A stretch of DNA of 64,000 nt. Origin: Lineus longissimus (taxonomy: Eukaryota; Nemertea; Pilidiophora; Heteronemertea; Lineidae). Positions 42,048 through 53,212 of this stretch are shown here, piece after piece. The stretch lies in the NCBI RefSeq assembly GCF_910592395.1, contig NC_088315.1, forward strand, positions 18,521,808-18,585,807. The letters run 5' to 3'. Made by a program: the position numbers and the translations under genes. Position 1 is the stretch's first letter. Each line of letters begins with the position of its first letter. The notes below the pieces were generated by a model. That model saw only the letters and a program-made list of their open reading frames with translations. It ran no database searches and was not told the DNA's origin.

Positions 42048-45000
42048 ATGTGGACCCCGACACACTGTAAAGTTACCAGTAAGTCAAAAAAAGTTAAAAG
42101 ATTTTGTTTTTTAGTCTGATGTCAACCAGGGTCAATGTTATTCGGATTTGCAATTTTTACCCTGATCTATCCTGAAACCTTTCAGTAGAACTCGGATGAG
42201 CTGCTGACTCAGCATATCTAAGTGGTGTTGATTTATAAACCTGGATGGACAGAGTGAAGCAATTCAGACAATGCTCGTAGACTTGCCTGAAGTCTCAAGT
42301 CGACTGTACATGGGGTTTGAATCAGGGACCTAGCAATTACAGTAGAACCTCTCTGAGCAGACACCTCTCTATCAAGGACAACCTCTCTATTAAGGACATT
42401 AGTTTTGGTCTTAATTTGGTTGTTTCCATTCAATTTGACCTCTCTAAAAAGGACAACCTCTCTATCAAGAACACTAGTTTTGGTCCCAGTTTGGTTGTTT
42501 CCATTCAATTTGACCTCTCTTATCTGGACACCTCTCTATTAAGGACAGCACTTGTCAGTCCCGAGGGTGTCCTTAATAGTGAGGTTCTACTGTACCATTA
42601 TTAGAGTCCCGAGTAACCAGTCCACAGTTCAACAGTATCTGCAGAGGTGTTGCTGTGGTCTAGGGGCTAGGCTAACATCTAGAGATCTCACACCCTGCAG
42701 TTGGCACGAATAGAGTTTAAGATTCTAACACTCGTCCACAAATGTATCAATGGCAGTGCGCCAGCATACTTGACAGAACTGCTAAAACTGTACTCACCAG
42801 CCAGGCCCCTGAGATCAGAAGCACAGGCTCTCCTCATTGAACCACGGTTCAACGCTGATAAGTTTGGAGGCCGAGCTTTCTCCAGGAGTGCCCCTAGGCT
42901 ATGGAATAGCCTAAACAGTAACATTAGAAACAATACTTACAATGCATTCAGGGGACAGATAAAAACAGAACTCTATAGTCAATTCTACAACTAGACGGGA
43001 GGGCGCACTTGAACAGAACTAATTCTGGAAAGTTGCGCCATATAAATAACAATTTTATTATTATTATTGATCTGGTCACTTTGTCTGACTTGCTCACTCC
43101 ACATGTATTGTTTAGTAATACCATTGTTGATAGCGTACTACAATCCCCAAACGTTAACAATGACCTTGAGCAAAACCAAGCATTAAGTGTGGCTGTCATG
43201 CCTGTCTGTTTACAGTTTAAAAAAGTTGAAATATAAAGCTTACAATAACAAAACAAAGTTTAAGTATAAAGTCTGACATCAACAATTGGAGAGGTTATCA
43301 GCTGGCTTTCACTTTAAAGGGCAACCATTCCTGTTCATTATATTTTTGGCCGGGTCTATTTGGCAAGCCGCTCGCCGAACAGGCATCTTTTTATGTCCTG
43401 TTTGGAGAGCCGCTTGCCAAACAGCACTTAAAAGCCACCCTGTTCGGCCAGCCGGGCTTGCCAAACAGGTAAAAAATCTACCCTGTTTGGCGAGCTGGAG
43501 ACTTTACTTTAATATTAATGAGTTCGGCTCTCCATTCAGGACAAGAAAAAAACGCTGTTTGGTAAGCCGGGCTTGCCAAGTAGTCACTTCCTTTTTATGT
43601 CGCTCAGAAAATTTATGTAGATTATTAACAGTGCCATAGTGCAATTATTATAAGGTATTGTGCATGTAAATTTGCAGAAACTTGGCATGTATAGAATTTG
43701 TAGATCAGTCCACAACACACCATAGTTGAAAGTTGTATTCAGTATGGCTCTAGGAAAATTCGTCCCCGGAAAATTCGTCCCCGGAAAACTCGTCCCCGGA
43801 AAATTCGTCCCCTAGGAAAATTCGTCAGCGGAAAATTCGTCCCCAAGGAAAATTCGTCCCCGGATAATTCGTCCCCGAGGATAATTCGTCCCTGGAGAAT
43901 TCGTCCCCGAGGATAATTCGTCCCTGGAAAATTCGTCCCCGAGGAAAATTTCATCCCCGGAAAATATGTCCACTAGGATAATTCATCCCTGGGAAATTCG
44001 TCCTCGAAGATAATTCGTCCCCGGAAAATTAAACAAAAGTTGAAAGTTTCTGACATTAGTTTCTAGTAATAACTACTACTTACTACTTTCGACTTTTCTC
44101 ATTTATTATATCTCTCTTTACTACCCTACTAGCTAGTTACCTACTCCACTCTTTTCATAGTAGGTAGAGGTAGGCAGGCGAAATAATTTTTTTTTTCGAA
44201 TAAGTATTTTTACTGGTCAGAATGAAAGAAAAGCTCTAAATTCTTCAATAAAATATTTCGCCTGCCTACTTCCACCTACTATAAAAATAGTGGGGTAGGT
44301 AACTGGCTAGTATGGTAGTAAAGAGGGATGTTACACTGAATGAGAAAAATCGAAAGTATTAGTTATTACTACAGTCCATTCGACAAGACTTAAGAGTCTT
44401 AGAAAGTAAAGTCAGAAACTTTCAACTTTGTAAAATATTCTGGGGACGAATTATCCTCGGGGACAAATTTTCCGGGGACGAATTATCCTTGGGGACGAAT
44501 TATCCTCGGGGACGAATTTTCCGGGGACGAATTTGCAGGGACGAATTTTCCGGGGACGAATTATCCGGGGACGAATTTTCCTGTAACCATTCAGTATGTA
44601 TCTAAACAATTTGAAATTTGTGACCCGCTCTACCAAAACTAGGCGCTTGTCGCATCTGAACTTGACAGGTTGATAACGGACTTGTTGTTCATTTCCCTAT
44701 TGTAGACCTTTTGTGAAATGTGACCAAATCAGTTTGTAATAGATTTCACAAAAGGTCTACAATAGGGAAATGAACAACAAGTCCGTATCAACCTGTCGAG
44801 TTCAGATACGACAAGCGCCTAGTTTTGGTAGAGCGAGTCACATTTTCAAATTCTGTTTCAAATTTAGAACGATCGGCATCAAGCCTTTAAGATAAGAATG
44901 AATGATTTACCAATTCCAACTAAAAGTACTGATCGTAATATTTCTGTATTGCTACCAGTTGGCCCAGATTGTTCACAATAAATGTTCTCAAAAAAAATCT

Positions 45001-48000
45001 TTGATTTTTTGTCTTGGAATGAACTATGGGTATTTTTCCATGGTGGTCCACTTGTTGTCACCTGTGCTCCACATTCCGATTCAAGTTGTGTAGACTAGTC
45101 TTATCGTGGCCTAATTGAAGAGTATCATCAAATACATGGATATATAATGTCCTGTTGTTCTCTTTCTTTGACCTCTCATAGCAGGTTTTAAAATAGGACA
45201 CTGTTGGATGAAATGGAAACAAAATTGCAAAGAAACCAAAATTGTATGATCATTCAATGTATCGAGTATGATGTTTTAGGCCAAGGGCCAAGAAGAGCTC
45301 TCCATAAACATTTGACAAATAAGCGGGCAATGAGAAAACAGTTCTTTTTGAGCAATATGGGATGTTGATTTCAAAAATGAATTTGGTCCCGTGTGTACTG
45401 TAAAACACTTGGCCCATTTTGTGTATCCTGTAAATCAAATAGGTTCAAGTTGATTTTTGAGCGGTCTGGAAACTGTGTCCAGAAAATTTATCATAAATCT
45501 AACATGTCTAATGATGTCGTACTCATTGTGACCTAAAAGTCTATTTCTCCAGTCGCTAGTGAATAAACTGATAAGCTGAAAATGTCCCACAATCACAGGC
45601 AAAAGTGTCCATGCAAGGCTCTGTGACGGTAACGAATCATCAACATTCTATCCATGGGCCCATCCATGGATAGATGATGGAGAATCCCCATCATTGATCC
45701 ATGGATGGAATCCATCATAGATTTTTTTGACGGGCCTTCAAAATATATTAGATTTGGTGAACTATGCATATCTTCCAGGTTTAGATAAAAGCATTTACTA
45801 CTCTATTCATATCACCCAATGACATGTATAGGATGCATGATTTGTCATGAATTGAAAGTTCTTATTTCTTTTGTTCTTTTGTTTCAGTACATAAGGCTAA
45901 GAATCTAGTTAGCTCAAGAGGTGGAAAAGGTAATAGACATGTGTATATCTTTCAACCCGTTTGCTACCACAGGGTTTTCCGAAAACAAACAAAAGTTACC
46001 AAGCTAAGTTTTTTAGATATACATGTATCACATGTGCTTATGCCATGTGCCAGTGTGCCTAAGTTGGACGAGCTGTTTCATCCATTGTTGTTTCTCAGTA
46101 ATTACCAAAAATACTGGTAGTGGTTTGGTACCTGATTCGATGCAATGGATCACATATTTGTTTTCATTGTCACTTTGCCGGTGGTGTGCTCCTAGCTTAA
46201 AGGGTAACTCGTGTCAAATTTCACCATATAATGTTTTAGCTGTTTTTGACAAATGACTACGTCACTTTCTCATAAATCGGTAAGGTTTTCGAATCGAAAT
46301 GGTACATTTTCTAGAAATTGATGGTTTAATCCCGCCCGGACGGCTCGCTTCGATGCCGTTTTCGTTGATGACGTCACAACATAACATTTTCGCGGTCGTG
46401 GTGGTTTACATTCAGCGATTTTATAATAAATCTAATCAAAAATGGAAAATTTGAACTTTACATTTGTGATCAGCAATTAAAAACGGACGTATTTCCGCAA
46501 AGTTGTAAATCACATCATAGTATCACTTTAAGGGTACAACTGTTGATTAAATGAACCAGAATGGACATAGTTGGTCTCTAGAGTGGCCTACTGCTATACT
46601 TTATGGGTGGTTGCTTCACATTGCTAGGCCTGCTTAGGCCATTTTACCCGTTTTTGCCAAGTATTTCACACATTACCAAACTTTTAAGGGTAGGCAGCTA
46701 TGGGTATCATTGTAAAGGCAATTTCATCCAGAATCCAACCAAATATTTAAGTAAACAGTTCTAATCTCTACCAGACACAAATTTAGTGATTGAATTTGAA
46801 AATTGGAAAAAATTGGAAAATGTGATGCGGGCTGGGATGATAAACTAACAATTTTTCATAGGGCCTAATGTCAGAAGACGTGGATTAGAAGTCATAAATC
46901 ATGGTGGCAGATTGCAGAAATCATTTGCATTTATTCGACTGATCGATGGCAAGCGATATCTGCCTCTCCCCCGATCCGTTAAAAAAGTTGAGGTTTAATG
47001 TTTTCACAGAGATTTGGAAAAGTCACTTTAAATAAGCGTTTGGTCTTGTTTCAGGTGCGATTGATGCTTACGTGACCATCCAACTCGGCAAGGAGAAGTA
47101 CCAGACGTCCGTGGTTGACAAGTCGGAATCACCAGTATGGGACGAGGAGTGCGACTTGTAAGTCAAATAAATTACAAACAGTGGAACCTCCCTTAGCGGA
47201 CACCTCTTGTCCACGACATTTCTCCTTGTTTTTTTCTTCAAATGTGTCTCCAGGTGGAATAACGTATGAGTCTATATGAAGGAAAGCTAATTGCCATGGT
47301 TGAGTTGAATAATCTCGTTATAAGCCTATAAAGGAAGGAACAGACCCTGAACCCGACCTAATCCAATGTCCAGTAGAACCTCTCTTAGCGGACACCTCTC
47401 TAATAAGGACAACTACTGTATTAAGGACACTAGTTTTGGTCCCAAATTGGTTGTTTCCATTCAATTTGACCTCTCTAATCAGGACACCTCTTATTAAGGA
47501 CAGCACTTGTCAGTCCCGAGGGTGTCCTTAATAGAGAGGTTCTACTGTAGCTACGAAATGTCATAATTTTTATGATTTTGAGAGTTCAAATTGCCGTCAT
47601 ATTTAAAGTTCTAGCCGAAAGGGTGATGCCTATGGTCAACCATTAAGTAATTCCCAATGCCTGTGAAAAAGCTGACGATTTTACAGTAATTCCCAATGCC
47701 TGTGAAAAAGCTGATGATTTTACAGTAATTCCCAATACCTGTGAAAAAGCTGACGATTTTACAGTAATTCCCAATGCCTGTGAAAAAGCTGACAATTTTA
47801 CAGTAATTCCCAATGCCTGTGAAAAAGCTGACAATTTTACAGTAATTCCCAATACCTGTGAAAAAGCTGACGATTTTACAGTAATTCCCAATGCTTGTGA
47901 AAAAGCTGACGATTTTACAGTAACTTCACTGATGTGTACAAATGTTATCTATTTTCAGGCCAGTGGTGAACCTCTACTCGTCCCTGAATCTAAACGTTTT

Positions 48001-51000
48001 CAACCGGGTAATGCTAGGCATCGATGAATTCCTTGGGAATGTCACATTGAATTTGTCTGATTTCCCTGTTTATGAGTGTGCAAAAAGCAGGTACGTAAAG
48101 TAGAACCTCTCTATTAAGGACACCCTCGGGACTGCCGAGGGCTGTCCTTAATAGAGAGGTGTCCTGATTAGAGAGGTTGAATTGAATGGAAACTGCCACT
48201 GTGGGACCAAATCTAGTGGAAATGAAGCTAAAGACATTTTGAATTGTATACCTCACCTTGTCACTCAGTACAGTAGAACCTCTCTATTAAGGACACCCTA
48301 GGGACTGACGTATGCTGTCCTTATCAGACAAGTGTCCTGATTACAGAGGTCAAATTGAATGGAAACAACCCATTTGGGACCAAAACCAATGTCCTCAATA
48401 GAGAGGTTGTCCTTAATAGAGAGGTGTCCACTAAGGGAGGTTCCACTGTATGTAGCGGTCAATAGGGACTTTCGGCAAGTTCAAAATTCACGTCCTTGTT
48501 ATGTATCCCTATCGAATTTACGTATGACATTTTCTCATCCTGTACAATGTTAAAAGGTGAAATGAAAATGTTTGCTTTGTCGATTTCAGGTCGTATAATC
48601 TGCAGAATAAGCCGGGAAAGAAGCCATGGGGTTACCATGGAGACTTGGAGGCCAGGGTCACATTTGTCGTATTGAACAAAAGTAAAAATTCTGATCAGCA
48701 CCGGCGCAGCAGGACGTCATCTGTTGATCATGTCAAACAGGTCGCAAGCAATATGGGTCAGTTCCTATCTCGTTATAAGAACTTTAACTCTCTTGCTGCC
48801 CATATGTTTGGTATCTGATATGCCAGTCGACATTGTGTGTCCATCTTTTTAGTTTTGAGTGTGCCAAGGTTTCTTGTTTTTCACTGTTTATTTTGTCGTA
48901 CTGTTGGGCAACTATCAATAATTTGTGATGAGCCTTGTTTGGGAAATTTGGAATATATCGATCTTTTTTTAAATCAAAAGTTGAAGCGCAGTCTGAAATC
49001 GACATTGTTTCCGAAAACGAACTGTCTGTCAAACTTGCATCTCCAAAAATGCTGAACGCAAATTTTCAACTTGATGGAAATGTGGTCTCACTCTCCTTTC
49101 ATTCGTTTTCATTCTTGATTCTATCCTTTCCAGGTGGCAAACTGCACCGCACCCTGTCAGGCGGTAACTCGGTGCCGCCAGCCAGGAAACCACCCGAAGC
49201 TATCGTAGAGCCATTCATTAGACATGACTTCCAAAATATTCCGGTGAGTCCGTACGCCACCCTCATTTGACTGCTGATCATGTGTAGATGAACAGACAAA
49301 GGGGAAGGGCCTCGAAAACAAGCAATCTAAAGTGCTATGGCCTGCAATTTAAATCGCATGCAACGATAATTGCTTGTTTTGAGTGGTCAACGCTAGTTGC
49401 TGCGACTGTGGGTCAATATCAAACGCAGTGATTACCGGTTTTCCCCACAGTTGAGTGATCACGCGCGTAACTGTCTCAACCTTGCCTGTCTTCTTATTGC
49501 AGTACCATGATGACGATGCATTTGCCAGTGATTCTCCTGCCATGACAATATCGGGATCATTTTCAAAAAACAATAACACGCAGAAGGATTCAAACAATGT
49601 GTTCACGATAGCACCTCAGAAAGAATGTCCGGCACCACGAGTAAGTTAAAGGTGTACGCTGTTCTTAATAACTAGTGGTTTAGGAAGTCAGAAATGCAGT
49701 TATACACGTGTATAGATTTGCATTTGAAACGTTTTTTGGCCAAAATCACCTCAAAGTTAAGAAATTGGGGCGTGCACCGTTTTAAGTTGAAAGGGCCCAT
49801 TACTTAAATTTCATCAGTTAAGTCTACGATCGATTGTGTAGCAAAAAATTGAAATATGTGGCAAGCAAAACTCGGAAAGTAGAAGTGAAACTGGCTACCG
49901 TAAGTGTAGTTTACAACAATGTCCAGTGAGCCCCATTGTTGTGTTGCTCCACTGACGCACGTTTCTGCCCCTCTAGGCTTCATCAGGGTGGCTGGGGTTG
50001 ACTTGCATCTGTCTTGTTCGAATTTCACAGTTTGAATGACATCATGATGCAGTAAAACTCGGAGAAGCAAAAATATTGTGTCTTCTTTTCTCCAGCAACC
50101 TTCCAGCTTCTTACAAGCGCTGTCTGCCTCGAAAAAGAAACAAAGTTCCGAGGAAACGGATACGCTATTACTTACCACTGAGACTGACGACCACGGGAAG
50201 GAGGGCCGTGATGATGGTGCTACTCCACTGCTGCAGGGTCTTATGGGTGGGAAAGCGGACATGGGAGGGTTAACGATGTCAGTGAACGAGCTGAGTCTGA
50301 CCTTGGGCGAGAGCAAGGTCATGATGAAACCGCCCACTCCGCCGGGGAAGCAGAAACAGTTCAAGAAATGTCAAGAAGGTGAGTGTGTGTGTGTGTCCTT
50401 GTTAAAGGCTAACGCCGTTTGTTTGAAATTTGTAATTGGAATTTGAAAATTTTCAATTCCGTCAAGACGTACTGAATATGTATTTCAACACTGCCATTGT
50501 GTAGACTGATGTACAAATGTGACCCGCTCTACCAAAACTAGGCGCTTGTCGCATCTGAACTTGACAGGTTGATACGGACTTGTTGTTCATTTCCCTATTG
50601 TAGACCTTTTGTGAAATGTGACCAAATCAGTTTGTAATAGATTTCACAAAAGGTCTACAATAGGGAAATGAACAACAAGTCCGTATCAACCTGTCGAGTT
50701 CAGATGCGACAAGCGCCTAGTTTTGGTAGAGCGAGTCACAAATGCTATCATGTATACACAAAGAATTCACCTTGCTCTAGAATTTTGTGAAGGTGGGTTT
50801 GGGTGGGTAAAGATTTAAAGGGTTTCCATAGGGTCACTCAAACTTTACTTGATTGCCACCCTACCTTGTATTGCACTCTGGCAAAGCTTCTTGAATATCA
50901 AGGATGCCACCCAACACTTAACCTTAGAAAACCCTTTGGAAAACCCAGCACAAGATACACCTGATTCTTGCATAAAATACTACTACACCAAGTAAGCTTA

Positions 51001-53042
51001 TATTGTGGTCAATTTCTGACATTTCAGTACCTAAAAATGAGCGTCGATACACGATAACGGGTGATCTTCCGACAGTTGATGCATTCCAGTTGATGTCTTG
51101 GGAGGATTATGAGAGGAAGACCAAGGAGGAGGAAAAGGTCGGCCTGGAGGTCCTTAGGAACGAGTGCAAGGATTCCGATAGGGATGTAAGTACAGTTAAA
51201 CCTCTCTATTAAGGACACCTACGGGACTGACAAGTCCTGTCCTTAATAGAGAGGTGTCCTGATTAGAGAGGTCAAATTTAATAGAAATAACCAATTTGGG
51301 ACCAAAACTTGTGTCCTTAATAGAGAGGTTGTCCTTAATAGAAGTGTCTGCTAAGGGAGGTTCCACTGTACAATTAAACCTCTCTATTAAGGACACCCTT
51401 GGGACTGACAAATGTTGGCATTGATTAGGAGGTGTCCTAATTGTGGAAGTCATATTCAATGGAAACGACAAATTTGGAAAAAAGGCAGTTTCCTCAAAAG
51501 AGAGGGTGTCCTTGATAGAGAAATGTCCGCGATAGAGAAGTGTCCACTAAGAGAGGTTCCAGGGTGTTGACAGCAATCGTTCTGAATGTCTGAGGTGTTC
51601 CCTCTGTAGTTTACTCTACACATAGCTCTACACATTCCTTCTGTAGCTTACTCCACACATAGCTCTACACATTCCCTCTGTAGCTTACTCTACACAGAGC
51701 TCTACACATTCCCTCTGTAGCTTACTCTACACAGAGCTACACATTCCCTCTGTAGCTTACTCTACACATAGCTACACATTCCCTCTGTAGCTTACTCTAC
51801 ACATAGCTACACATTCCCTCTGTAGCTTACTCTACACATAGCTACACATTCCCTCTGTAGCTTACTCTACACATAGCTACACATTCCCTCTGTAGCTTAC
51901 TCTACACATAGCTACACATTCCCTCTGTAGCTTACTCTACGCATAGCTACACATTCCCTCTGTAGCTGACTCCACACATAGCTACACATTCCCTCTGTAG
52001 CTTACTCTACACATAGCTACACATTCCCTCTGTAGCTGACTCCACACATAGCTACACATTCCCTCTGTAGCTTACTCTACACATAGCTACACATTCCCTC
52101 TGTAGCTGACTCCACACATAGCTCTACACATTCCCTCTGTAGCTTACTCTACACATAGCTACACATTCCCTCTGTAGCTTACTCTACACATAGCTACACA
52201 TTCCCTCTGTAGCTGACTCTACACATAGCTACACATTCCCTCTGTAGCTTACTCTACACATAGCTACACATTCCCTCTGTAGCTGACTCCACACATAGCT
52301 CTACACATTCCCTCTGTAGCTTACTCTACACATAGCTCTACACATTCCCTCTGGAGCTTACTCCACACATAGCTCTGACGAAAAGCCTGCTACTGTTTTT
52401 AGGTGGACTGATGTCTAGAAAGAGTCGGTATACATGTACAGTAGAACCTCTTTATTAAGGACACCCTCGGGACTGACAAGTGCTGTCCTTAATAGAGAGG
52501 TGTCCTGATTAGAGAGGTCAAATTGAATAGAAATAACCAATTTGGGACCAAAACTTGTGTCCTTAATAGAGAGGTTGTCCTTATTAGAGAGGTGTCCGCT
52601 AAGAGAGGTTCTACTGGACATTGGATTAGGTCTGGATCAGGGTCTATACCTTCCTTTATAGGCTTATAACTAGATTATTCAACTCAACGATGACAATTAG
52701 CTTTCCTGCATATAGACTTGTACGTTATTCCACCTGGAGACACATTTGAAGAAAAAAACAAGGAGAAATGTTGTGGATGATAAAACCGTCTCGGAGTCTA
52801 TCCATATCAACGTCATTGTTACTTCATAAACTCTCTGAAAAATGTCGTTGAATGAATGTTACATGAATTTCTGGTATTTTCAGGAACTCTTACGAAGGCT
52901 CCACGCAACTCAGTCGCAGTTTGGTCGCAGTGCTCACTACATCCGCGACCTTGAGAACTACATTGATATTCTCCTGCTGCGCGTCATGGCAACAACGCCG
53001 AAAATACTCCAGAATCCTTACAACGGTCCAGGAGCTCAATGA
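42048..53042 (+). CDS. RAB11FIP: Class I Rab11 family-interacting protein (FIP1/2/5 type)
   Basis: Ten coding exons join in frame to 440 aa: 42048-42078, 45888-45929, 47055-47157, 47959-48090, 48590-48756, 49134-49243, 49503-49640, 50096-50378, 51028-51185, 52884-53042. The N-terminal C2 domain (about residues 3-125) shows MWTPTHCKVT, YVTIQLGKEKYQTSVV, SPVWDEEC and KPGKKPWGYHGDLEARVTF. The middle is Ser/Lys-rich and disordered. The C-terminal FIP Rab-binding helix is in the last exon (YIRDLENYIDILLLRVM then TPKILQ, residues 407-431). Such proteins bind Rab11 on recycling endosomes through this helix and phosphoinositides through C2. An in-frame TGA at 42009 supports the ATG. It is short compared with vertebrate members, and I see no NPF motif. 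Which paralogue it is closest to cannot be decided here. Confidence 0.94.
42340..42592. mobile_element. pogo-like MITE with duplicated core
   Basis: cagtagaacctctctgagca to gtgaggttctactg; the tttggttgtttccattcaat segment occurs twice. Confidence 0.85.
42655..42994 (+). mobile_element. 5'-truncated non-LTR retrotransposon, RT C-terminal fragment
   Basis: The frame carries ARIEFKILTLVHKCINGSAP, AYLTELL, FGGRAFSRSAPRLWNSL and ends before acgggagggcgcac. These are hallmarks of the C-terminal end of jockey/CR1-like LINE polymerases. It ends with a stop, a short 3' region with gccatataaataac and a (att)n tail at about 43050-43069, the usual 3' end of such elements. It is truncated and inactive, inside intron 1 of the FIP gene. 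Confidence 0.85.
43043..43740. other. FIP intron 1 segment, no gene
   Basis: After the LINE tail it holds a repeated tgtttggcgagc / gccaaacagg motif in both orientations (43340-43590), able to form stem-loops. No exon. Confidence 0.5.
43741..44590. mobile_element. 850-bp palindromic foldback element with tandem-repeat arms
   Basis: The left arm 43748-44029 is about 17 units of aattcgtccccgga with gga/agga spacers. The right arm 44440-44582 is the reverse (ggggacgaattttcc). Between them the sequence stays palindromic: gttgaaagtttctgac versus gtcagaaactttcaac, ctagttacctactcc versus ggtaggtaactggctag, and gcaggcgaaata versus tatttcgcctgc, with the centre near 44215. FIP intron 1. Confidence 0.9.
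44613..44844. mobile_element. Near-perfect hairpin MITE
   Basis: Arms of about 105 bp: tgacccgctctaccaaaact to caaaaggtctacaataggga, reversed in the second half, with a short loop containing aaatcagtttgtaatag. Near-identical copy at 50517-50745. Confidence 0.95.
45640..45730. repeat. Short atccatgg palindrome cluster
   Basis: atccatgggcccatccatgg, then catcattgatccatggatgg; overlapping inverted copies of atccatggat in FIP intron 1. Confidence 0.7.
47200..47547. repeat. Left copy of a 340-bp inverted duplication (contains a pogo-like MITE)
   Basis: Sequence ccacgacatttctccttgtt to atccaatgtccagtagaacc plus the MITE 47371-47547. The whole block recurs in reverse complement at 52439-52785 within the same gene. 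Confidence 0.9.
47371..47547. mobile_element. pogo-like MITE
   Basis: cagtagaacctctcttagcg to gagaggttctactg. Confidence 0.85.
47645..47930. repeat. 39-bp minisatellite, seven copies
   Basis: Unit cagtaattcccaatgcctgt plus gaaaaagctgacgatttta. It ends about 30 bp before the acceptor of FIP exon 47959-48090. Confidence 0.95.
48099..48215. mobile_element. Truncated pogo-like MITE
   Basis: Starts gtagaacctctctattaagg 8 bp after the donor of exon 47959-48090. It breaks at ccaaatctagtg, where a second unit with foreign flank begins. Confidence 0.8.
48217..48449. mobile_element. pogo-like MITE carrying flank shared with an NCAPD3 intron
   Basis: gaaatgaagctaaagacatt plus ttgaattgtatacctcacct precede the MITE cagtagaacctctctattaa. 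The same flank and MITE variants occur at 20887-21152. Confidence 0.85.
49648..49791. repeat. gccgttcg-family MITE, short copy
   Basis: taaaggtgtacgctgttctt to gcaccgttttaag with agaaatgcagttatacac inside. It starts 8 bp after a FIP donor. Confidence 0.6.
50517..50745. mobile_element. Near-perfect hairpin MITE, second copy
   Basis: Same arms and loop as 44613-44844, with only a few base differences. It lies within a degenerate gccgttcg-family sequence that begins at 50404. Confidence 0.95.
51193..51368. mobile_element. pogo-like MITE overlapping a donor-proximal TA
   Basis: cagttaaacctctctattaa to gggaggttccactg. It begins 8 bp after the donor of FIP exon 51028-51185; the gtaagta donor supplies the TA flank. 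Confidence 0.85.
51371..51562. mobile_element. Second pogo-like MITE, directly adjacent
   Basis: caattaaacctctctattaa to aagagaggttcc, diverged, head to tail with the preceding copy. Confidence 0.75.
51597..52375. repeat. 35-bp minisatellite, about 21 copies
   Basis: Unit acattccctctgtagcttac plus tctacacatagctac, with 35-37 bp spacing. Last intron of the FIP gene. Confidence 0.95.
52439..52785. repeat. Right copy of the inverted duplication
   Basis: MITE 52439-52616 followed by cattggattaggtctggatc to aacaaggagaaatgttgtgg, the reverse complement of 47200-47547. Confidence 0.9.
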
Positions 53043-53046
53043 TGAG

Positions 53047-53212
53047 GAGAAAACAAGATATTATAGGCCACACCAATTTATGTGAGAAAACAAGACATTT
53101 TAGGCCACACCAATTTATGTGAGAAAACGACATTTTAGGCCACACCAATTTATGTGAGAAAACAAGACATTTTAGGCCACACCAATTTATGTGAGAAAAC
53201 AAGAAATTTTAG
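53047..53212. repeat. 37-bp tandem repeat in the FIP 3' UTR
   Basis: Four to five units of gagaaaacaagacattttag plus gccacaccaatttatgt, starting 5 nt after the stop codon. It would be in every FIP mRNA that extends this far. Confidence 0.9.

Noticed and set aside
42701-42994. Host gene call for the RIEFKILTLVHK frame
   Set aside because: Matches the C-terminal end of LINE polymerases and has a (att)n tail; a dead retrotransposon fragment.
49804-50364. 186-aa minus-strand frame opposite a FIP exon
   Set aside because: Antisense shadow; the plus strand has phase-consistent FIP coding sequence there.
51597-52375. CRISPR-like or clustered binding-site array
   Set aside because: Simple minisatellite with identical units and no unique spacers.
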